NCBI GenBank assembly: GCA_021797735.1
Contig: JAJZZE010000046.1
Location: 1-56,475, forward strand
Direction of reading: 5' to 3'
Length of the DNA stretch: 56,475 nt
DNA from: Thermoplasmata archaeon
Lineage (GTDB): Archaea > Thermoplasmatota > Thermoplasmata > Thermoplasmatales > Thermoplasmataceae
In this document: positions 51,224 to 56,475 of the stretch, one piece after another
Layout: every line of letters starts with the position of its first letter
How positions within the stretch are numbered: position 1 is the stretch's first letter
Program-made: the position numbers and the translations under genes
The notes under the pieces: model-generated
The model's input: the letters and a program-made list of their open reading frames with translations, nothing else
Told to the model about the DNA's origin: nothing
Database searches by the model: none

Positions 51224-51234
51224 AAATGTTTATT

Positions 51235-52071
51235 TTATAAATATATATTATTTTTTAGTTTTTCCAGATTGCTTTTTGCTGAATAAAAATCAAAATTTAA
51301 TAGTTTTTTAGCCTTTAATATATTTAAAGAGGAATCAAAGGGCCTTTTTGCCATTAAATTTTCAAAATTATCCACCTCTAATATATCTTTATTTAAATTA
51401 AATGTTTCAGCTATATAATTAGCAAAATCAAATCTTGAAATTCTTTCTCCTGCAATATTTATTATTCCATTATAATTTAAATCTATCAATTTTTTTGCAG
51501 CCATTGCAAGGTTATAAGCATGTATTGGAGAATAAAAACCTTTTAATGCATTTATTCTTTTATTGTTTTTCAAATTATTATAAACAAAAATCGGAAAATT
51601 ATTTGAATAACCATAGACACCAGAAGTCCTAATAACAATGGAGGATTCGTAGGCACTTGCAAAATTATCGCCCATTAATTTTGACAATCCATAAAAATTA
51701 ATTGGATTGGGTATGGAATTTTCAGAATAATTTCCTGTGAGACCATCAAAAATATAATCTGTTGATATATGCAAAAATTTAGACCCTAATTTATTTGCTT
51801 CTCTTGCCATAATTTTAACAGCCTCTGCATTTATTGAATAAGCTACATCATGTTCTTTCTCTGACAGATCAACGCTGTTAAATGCAGCACCGTTTACTAT
51901 TATATCTGGCTTATTTTCACTTATTATTTTTTTTATCGAATCTAAATTGTTTAAATCAATGGATAATTCACCATTTTTTGATGTGTGGTAAACAGGTATT
52001 ATATTCTTTTCAATATTTAAAAATTCCCTTCCAAACTGTCCACCGGCACCGAATAATAAAATACTTTTCAA
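51235..52071 (-). CDS. rmlD: dTDP-4-dehydrorhamnose reductase
   Basis: 278 residues, short-chain dehydrogenase type. N-terminal LLFGAGGQFGREF binds NAD(P)H. The active-site tyrosine is in NPINFYGLSKLMGDNF (Y-x3-K), and ISTDYIFDG precedes it. It reduces the keto sugar to dTDP-L-rhamnose, the last step of the pathway. The start lies directly after the end of rmlA (1-bp gap), indicating one transcript. Confidence 0.93.
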   Translation of the reverse strand: MKSILLFGAGGQFGREFLNIEKNIIPVYHTSKNGELSIDLNNLDSIKKIISENKPDIIVNGAAFNSVDLSEKEHDVAYSINAEAVKIMAREANKLGSKFLHISTDYIFDGLTGNYSENSIPNPINFYGLSKLMGDNFASAYESSIVIRTSGVYGYSNNFPIFVYNNLKNNKRINALKGFYSPIHAYNLAMAAKKLIDLNYNGIINIAGERISRFDFANYIAETFNLNKDILEVDNFENLMAKRPFDSSLNILKAKKLLNFDFYSAKSNLEKLKNNIYL

Positions 52072-52072
52072 T

Positions 52073-53140
52073 TTACCTCATCTCTAACTTTGAATCTCTT
52101 CCCAAAATTAACCTCATCGATTTGGAGTTATTATTTCCTGTTTTAATTTCAACGTTCGAGCCTATTAAGCTTTCTCTTATATAAAATTTATCGCTGAAAT
52201 CAATTATAGTTTTATCCATAACTATTGAATTTTCAATTTCTGCATTTTTTATTATGCAATTTGAGCCAACACTTGTAAATGGACCTATATAAGAATTCTC
52301 TATTTTTGTATTATTTCCTATATAACAGGGACCTAATATCCTTGAATCTTTAGAAATTATTGTATTATCAGAAATATGTGTCTTTCCAGATATATTTTTT
52401 TCCTGTAATTCTTCTGTATCATATTTTAAACTATCCAAAACAAGGCGGTTGCATTCGAGGAAATCATCAACTGTACCTGTATCCTTGAACCATCCTGATA
52501 CTATAGAATAGCCAACATTATATCCTTTATTTATCACTATTTGATACGCTTCGGTAATTTCATATTCGCCTCTATCAGAAGGCTTTAACTTTGAAATTAT
52601 ATCAAATATTAATGGTTTTAAGAAATATACACCAACTATTGCAAGGTCAGATTTAGGCTCCTTTGGCTTTTCTACCAATCTTGTTATTTTTTCTCCATTT
52701 ATTTCTGCAATTCCAAACTGGGACGGGTTTCTGACCTTAACAAGGGCTAACATGCCATCATATTTGGATTTTATATATTTTTCATAAAGGTAATTTATTC
52801 CATTTTGCAGGAAATTATCGCCCAAATATACTATAAAATCATCATTGCCAACAAATTCCTTTGCCAGTAAAATTGCATTGGCTATGCCCAAAGGCTTTTC
52901 TTGGTGTGTGTATGTTATATTTACATTCCATTTCTTTCCATCGCCATAATAATCAATAACCTCGTCAGCACCCACATTTCCAACAACAATATTAATATCC
53001 TTTATGCCAAGAGAGATTAAGTTTTCAAGTGCATATTCACTTATAGGTTTCCCAGCTATTGGCAATAATTGTTTCACATCGGAATATGTAAGTGGCCTCA
53101 ATCTTGTTCCAGAACCACCATGCAATAAAATTCCTTTCAT
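52073..53140 (-). CDS. rmlA: Glucose-1-phosphate thymidylyltransferase (archaeal long type)
   Basis: About 355 residues from ATG 53140 (MKGILLHGGSGTRLRPLT); an upstream ATG would add 22 residues and is less likely. The nucleotidyl transferase signature GGSGTRLRPLTYSDVKQLLP and the Asp-containing VYLGDNFLQNG are intact. A C-terminal left-handed beta-helix (about 250-345, with ILGPCYIGNNTKIENSYIGP) distinguishes it from the short bacterial RmlA. It forms dTDP-glucose. First gene of the rhamnose operon. Confidence 0.92.
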   Translation of the reverse strand: MKGILLHGGSGTRLRPLTYSDVKQLLPIAGKPISEYALENLISLGIKDINIVVGNVGADEVIDYYGDGKKWNVNITYTHQEKPLGIANAILLAKEFVGNDDFIVYLGDNFLQNGINYLYEKYIKSKYDGMLALVKVRNPSQFGIAEINGEKITRLVEKPKEPKSDLAIVGVYFLKPLIFDIISKLKPSDRGEYEITEAYQIVINKGYNVGYSIVSGWFKDTGTVDDFLECNRLVLDSLKYDTEELQEKNISGKTHISDNTIISKDSRILGPCYIGNNTKIENSYIGPFTSVGSNCIIKNAEIENSIVMDKTIIDFSDKFYIRESLIGSNVEIKTGNNNSKSMRLILGRDSKLEMR

Positions 53141-53224
53141 CAAAGTATTAATACGTTTAATGATATAAAGTATTTTATACAGGATTACTATCATTATAAA
53201 GGGCATTATTGCTGCAGGTGAGAA

Positions 53225-53521
53225 ATGGGCATTAAATCAAAATATATTGCATTAAAATTGATACATAGGATACTTGGAGTAGGATATGTTGGGATGGGAT
53301 TTAATTATATTTTTAATGACAAATTAACTGGCATTGCATTAAAAAATGATAAGAAATTAACAATTTCCCTAAATCAAGCTGCTCATCTAGCAGTATTATT
53401 AGAAAACAAATTGGAAATAGTAGACAGAAAAAATGATCTGCTAACCCTCAAAAGTGTGGATAATGTTATTATAAAATGTAGAACAGAAATAGGAAACGAC
53501 CTGGGGTATATATATGTTTAA
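53225..53521 (+). CDS. Small hypothetical protein, possibly an FkbM-like N-terminal fragment
   Basis: 98 residues. The N-terminus is basic and hydrophobic; the C-terminal VDNVIIKCRTEIGNDLGYIYV loosely recalls the part before the SAM-binding domain of FkbM methyltransferases, which would make this a truncated gene. It overlaps the GT2 gene downstream by 8 bp. It starts divergently from rmlA. The family match is weak. Confidence 0.4.
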   Translation: MGIKSKYIALKLIHRILGVGYVGMGFNYIFNDKLTGIALKNDKKLTISLNQAAHLAVLLENKLEIVDRKNDLLTLKSVDNVIIKCRTEIGNDLGYIYV

Positions 53522-54629
53522 TATTATATCACAGCCAAAATCTAGTATCGAAAATCCATATATAAGTGTTGTAGTTATTGCCTATGATAGAAAAGAGTTC
53601 ATTCAGGAGGCGGTTAAATCCGCAATTAATCAAACGTTGGAAAGATCAAAGTATGAGATTATCGTTGTGAAGAACTATCTGGATGATCAAATAGATGAAT
53701 TTCTTAACAGGAATAATGTTATGAATATTTACAGTGATGAGAAAACAGCAGGATCAAAGCTGGCTATCGGAATTCAGAACTCACGTGGTGAGGTGATAAG
53801 TTTTCTTGAGGATGATGATCTCTTTCTTCCCTTAAAATTAAGGGAGGTCTATGAGATTTTCAAAAAGAATAAGGATATAGTTCACTTCAAACATAATTTA
53901 ATTGGAACGAGAAAAGTTGAGGAAGTTAAAAATAGGTTAAACGAAGTTGAAGTGATAACTTCACAAATAAAGGTTTTTCATATATATGAGCTAAATTCAG
54001 CAAAGAAAATATTTCGAGTTAGAGATAAATATGACTTGGGGTATAATAGTTCAATATCTATCAGGAGAAGTTGCTATAAATCATTTATCGAAGACGTAAA
54101 GGGAGTAAATAACTGGTCTGACCTTTTGTTTTTTTTTCTTGCATTCAAGATGCACGAGGAAAGCATAGTATACGTTGATAAAAAGCCTCTTTCCATTTAC
54201 AGGATCCATGATTCATGGTCAAGGTATGATACTAATACTACCTTTGATAATTTCGTTATAAAGAGGGTACGTTTGTGGGAGGAGGAAATAGCAGCGTTTC
54301 AAAACTTCATAAAAATAATATTGTCAACATACAGTGATAAGGATAGTGTCACTGCTTTGATAAGATGGCTGACGATCAACATCAATGTTGTGAACGTTCA
54401 ACTAAACTTAACACGGGGGTCGAGATCTACCTTGGAAGAAATACTATCTTTGATACAGACAGGTATGTACAAGAAGAATGCCAAGATACTATTATCCATA
54501 CCACTGATTATTCTCTCGCCTCTGACTCCAAAATTAGTAAAAAAAATTTTTATGTTAGGTTTAGCATCATCTATGGCAGTGGTAATAGATGATACCTCCA
54601 CTCTTTACACACCCCGTAAGAGTTCATAG
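53514..54629 (+). CDS. GT2 family glycosyltransferase
   Basis: 371 residues. The N-terminal GT-A domain has PYISVVVIAYDRKEFIQEAV and the acidic metal-binding FLEDDDLFLP (about 96-105). The C-terminal ~130 residues form amphipathic and hydrophobic helices (LSIPLIILSPLTP) that may attach to the membrane. It transfers a sugar from a nucleotide donor, plausibly rhamnose from the nearby operon, to a surface glycan; the acceptor is unknown. The start overlaps the small gene at 53225. Confidence 0.85.
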   Translation: MFNIISQPKSSIENPYISVVVIAYDRKEFIQEAVKSAINQTLERSKYEIIVVKNYLDDQIDEFLNRNNVMNIYSDEKTAGSKLAIGIQNSRGEVISFLEDDDLFLPLKLREVYEIFKKNKDIVHFKHNLIGTRKVEEVKNRLNEVEVITSQIKVFHIYELNSAKKIFRVRDKYDLGYNSSISIRRSCYKSFIEDVKGVNNWSDLLFFFLAFKMHEESIVYVDKKPLSIYRIHDSWSRYDTNTTFDNFVIKRVRLWEEEIAAFQNFIKIILSTYSDKDSVTALIRWLTININVVNVQLNLTRGSRSTLEEILSLIQTGMYKKNAKILLSIPLIILSPLTPKLVKKIFMLGLASSMAVVIDDTSTLYTPRKSS

Positions 54630-54861
54630 ATACTGGAGTTTTCCTAAAAACCTCTCTTTGATTCTTTTTGGTCAGATATCCCTTTTATGTTTTTGTATAC
54701 ATGTTTGATCCGTGAATATATGAATTCCTGCCTCTACAGTATGAACCTTCATTCGTGCCATAGTAATCAAATTCCCTGATCACATCAGAAAATGGAGTTA
54801 TTAGGAAACATCATTATTTAAAACTATAATCCCGCAAAAATTTATGTGCGGAACTCAAGTT

Positions 54862-55779
54862 CTAACTATGCCTTATGAAAATGAAAAAGATTTCGCTGCA
54901 CATAAGTTGTATAGCCCTAAAGTTCAGGTGCAAAAGGGCAAGAGTAGATAGTTTAAACAATCTACTTATATTATAAGAGCTTGGATCAGATAAACTGCAT
55001 AGGAGAGTTGCATCAACTATATCATTTCTCAGCAGATCTAGGCATTTTTTGCATTCCTTGAATTGATTTTGAAAATAAATTATTTGTTTCATCTGTAGAC
55101 ACAGTTGTTCAGAGTTGCGGAATGATATTTCGCCTGTATTGTTATGGTGTATCCGATATTTTGTCAATTTTTTTTTCGTTGAAATTATTCTACCTCCGTT
55201 ATTCAGGGCAAAAAGATACATAGCCTTGTCTGTATGTGAATTTATGGACATTAATATATCTAAGTTGATAATTTTCCTTAAAACTGAGATTGATGAAAGA
55301 TTAAAGTCAATAGTTTTCAATTTCAGTCTTCTAATATACCTACCTGCATCATTTATGAGAGAAGAATTATTGTGAACATAAACCGTTTTGTTTTCATGGA
55401 ATAGTTGTAATATCGATTCTATTTTTTCTGGAAGAAAAACATCGTCGTCATCCATAAACACAATAATCTCACCCTCGGAGTTTCTGACACCTTCAAATAA
55501 AAACTGTCCAATGGATCCATCAAGAAGTATGTGTTTTATATTTAGATCAGAGAATTTCTGCAGATCGAGTGAAAAATTAGTTACAAGAACAATTTCAAAA
55601 GTTTTAATTGTCTGTTTCTGAAGAGAATTAAGAGCTTCCAATAGATATTTTGTTCTATTATATGCAGTAATAATAACAGAAACTGTGAACTTACCTTCTC
55701 CTCTAACCGAGAGGTTGCTTTTATATTTATTGTTCAGCAAATATACACTCTCACGGATATGCTGCGTTTTTGGGGGCAA
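54862..55779 (-). CDS. GT2 family glycosyltransferase
   Basis: 305 residues. FTVSVIITAYNRTKYLLEALNSLQKQ opens the GT-A domain, and the metal-binding acidic group is FMDDDDVFLPEK. The layout is close to that of the GT2 at 53514, and both share the H-N-N-S or H-N-L type segment after the acidic motif, so they are paralogs. The first ~28 residues before the GT domain overlap, in another frame, with a glycosyltransferase fragment. The true start could be further downstream. Convergent with the 53514 gene. Confidence 0.83.
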   Translation of the reverse strand: MPPKTQHIRESVYLLNNKYKSNLSVRGEGKFTVSVIITAYNRTKYLLEALNSLQKQTIKTFEIVLVTNFSLDLQKFSDLNIKHILLDGSIGQFLFEGVRNSEGEIIVFMDDDDVFLPEKIESILQLFHENKTVYVHNNSSLINDAGRYIRRLKLKTIDFNLSSISVLRKIINLDILMSINSHTDKAMYLFALNNGGRIISTKKKLTKYRIHHNNTGEISFRNSEQLCLQMKQIIYFQNQFKECKKCLDLLRNDIVDATLLCSLSDPSSYNISRLFKLSTLALLHLNFRAIQLMCSEIFFIFIRHS

Positions 55780-55993
55780 ATTTTATTGTCTGTTTAAAGT
55801 TAAATATAGATTTTATATAATTATCATTTAAATATTTCATTCTATTTCTAATCTCTTTTTTATACAATTTAATATATATTGAAGTATTAAAATAATATAT
55901 ATCACAATTATTTATAACTTTTATCACATTTATAGTATGATTCCGTGCACCACTATTAATAAATGAATTAATCCCACTTATACCTATTATCAT
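55751..55993 (-). pseudogene. Glycosyltransferase N-terminal fragment
   Basis: 80 codons beginning MIIGISGINSFINSGARNHT and continuing through VIKVINNCDIYYFNTSIYIK, as in the first Rossmann-like unit of GT-B enzymes. The frame ends where the GT2 at 54862 begins, in a different frame. It looks like the 5' part of a gene that lost its remainder through recombination with the GT2 gene. Confidence 0.42.
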
Positions 55994-56033
55994 ATTACTG
56001 CATTATTATAATTAAATATAAAATAATTTGTTT

Positions 56034-56285
56034 TCATCTCAGAAATTCTGCATTTTCATTCCTTCTTTTTTGTTTTTCTATCCGCTCTTTTATGAGGACT
56101 TCGTCCTTCACTATTTTAGATCTAAAGTTCCGTTGAAGGAAAAAAAGATCGGGAATGTTAAAACAAATGAGGCAAAATAAAAATGGATGAAGGAAATCAC
56201 TTTGGTATTTTAGAGTTTTTCTAATAACCTCCACAGTATAATAAAAAATAATAATTTCTGCAAATAATCCTTTAACATGCCACAT
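56034..56285 (-). pseudogene. Possible C-terminal scrap of a GT2 glycosyltransferase
   Basis: 83 codons. Its C-terminal part, FLQRNFRSKIVKDEVLIKER, fits the R-x-x-Q-x-x-R-x2-(S/K)-x-D-E-x-I tail of archaeal and bacterial GT2 rhamnosyltransferases, following a HVKGLFAE segment as seen before that tail. The middle (FLHPFLFCLICFNIPD) does not fit. A frameshifted or worn remnant is likely. Confidence 0.3.
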
Positions 56286-56319
56286 TTCACGTATTATTCT
56301 GATAGGCTTTGGGACAATA

Positions 56320-56475
56320 TTATTTCACCGGTATATCCCTGTAATCCATAATCAGATCTGGTTTAGTACGTTTCAGGTAACTGTACTGGCGTAGATTGTG
56401 CACATTTATCTTCAGTGTTTCCTCTGTCTTTTTTCTCTGTGATAGTTTCTTCCTTATCTTTGTGGGCATCTTCCT
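56320..56475 (-). CDS. Partial basic ORF running off the window
   Basis: 52 codons to the stop at 56320-56322; the gene may start beyond the window or at ATG 56469. The visible end is highly basic (MPTKIRKKLSQRKKTEETLK, then HNLRQYSYLKRTKPDLIM). No family recognised. It could be the C-terminus of a transposase or of a nucleic-acid-binding protein. Confidence 0.35.
   Translation of the reverse strand, partial: RKMPTKIRKKLSQRKKTEETLKINVHNLRQYSYLKRTKPDLIMDYRDIPVK

Noticed and set aside
54630-54861. 29-codon minus-strand ORF (54672-54761) between the two GT2 genes
   Set aside because: Too short, no Shine-Dalgarno and no similarity seen; the 230-bp spacer holds only gene ends.

Overview
The window reads as a chromosome segment of a thermoacidophilic archaeon of the Thermoplasmatales (Ferroplasma, Acidiplasma, Picrophilus or Cuniculiplasma type; the genus cannot be fixed from sequence alone). 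The DNA is AT-rich and genes are tightly packed. Many starts lie about 25 nt downstream of an AT-rich TATA-like box, as expected for leaderless archaeal transcripts. The information-processing genes are archaeal: pelota, Nep1, S15, archaeal-type PheT, Csl4, LSm, ArcS and NreA. A secreted S53 acid protease and an archaeal AglB point to an acidic habitat.

Layout. 1-3.4 kb: end of an IS200/IS605-like relic, NAD kinase, a JAMM protease, then pelota, a Mut7-C RNase and UbiX on the other strand. 3.4-7.4 kb: a small anchored secreted protein divergent from a 1112-residue sedolisin. 7.4-9.4 kb: a split MetE pair. 9.4-11.8 kb: an accessory patch with a decayed IS630-type transposase start fused to a GC-rich bacterial-type MenA prenyltransferase. 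11.9-18 kb: S66 and M20 peptidases, a RecJ-like DHH nuclease, a second IS200/IS605-like relic that reaches into the end of rps15, Nep1 and an M48 protease. 18.1-21.4 kb: accessory genes (membrane protein, AbiEi-like protein, DUF5680, alpha/beta hydrolase) on the 3' side of tRNA-Cys(GCA). 21.7-31.2 kb: a RuvC-like protein, a surface protein, a giant 2061-residue AglB and an APC permease. 31.3-37.9 kb: a small-gene region with a duplicated 30-bp promoter-like repeat, a wHTH regulator with a solute-binding-like domain, PheT, ribbon-helix-helix and VapBC toxin-antitoxin genes, a structured RNA candidate and a truncated DUF3800 gene. 38-42.8 kb: heme o synthase, Csl4, an unlisted coiled-coil microprotein, LSm, ArcS and an amidohydrolase. 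42.9-47 kb: a two-gene membrane protein/isochorismatase-fold operon, a poorly coding 1-kb stretch with inverted repeats, a possible three-gene toxin-antitoxin operon and a decayed PIN gene. 47-49.6 kb: NreA with a radical SAM partner and a Cys-rich protein. 49.6-53.2 kb: a complete dTDP-L-rhamnose operon (rmlA-D-C-B). 53.2-56.5 kb: two GT2 glycosyltransferases among fragments of others.

How the genes fit together. The rhamnose operon and glycosyltransferases can supply sugars for surface glycans, and AglB transfers glycan to secreted proteins such as the Asn-rich sedolisin tail. Csl4, LSm, Nep1, ArcS, pelota and Mut7-C form a dispersed RNA-metabolism set. The toxin-antitoxin, IS-relic and bacterial-like patches mark where the chromosome has been reworked. 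Points most worth a second look: the IS-derived leaders of two housekeeping genes, the 30-bp repeat shared by two promoters, the AglB extension, the zinc-ribbon/DUF4258-like operon and the structured RNA near 36.85 kb.
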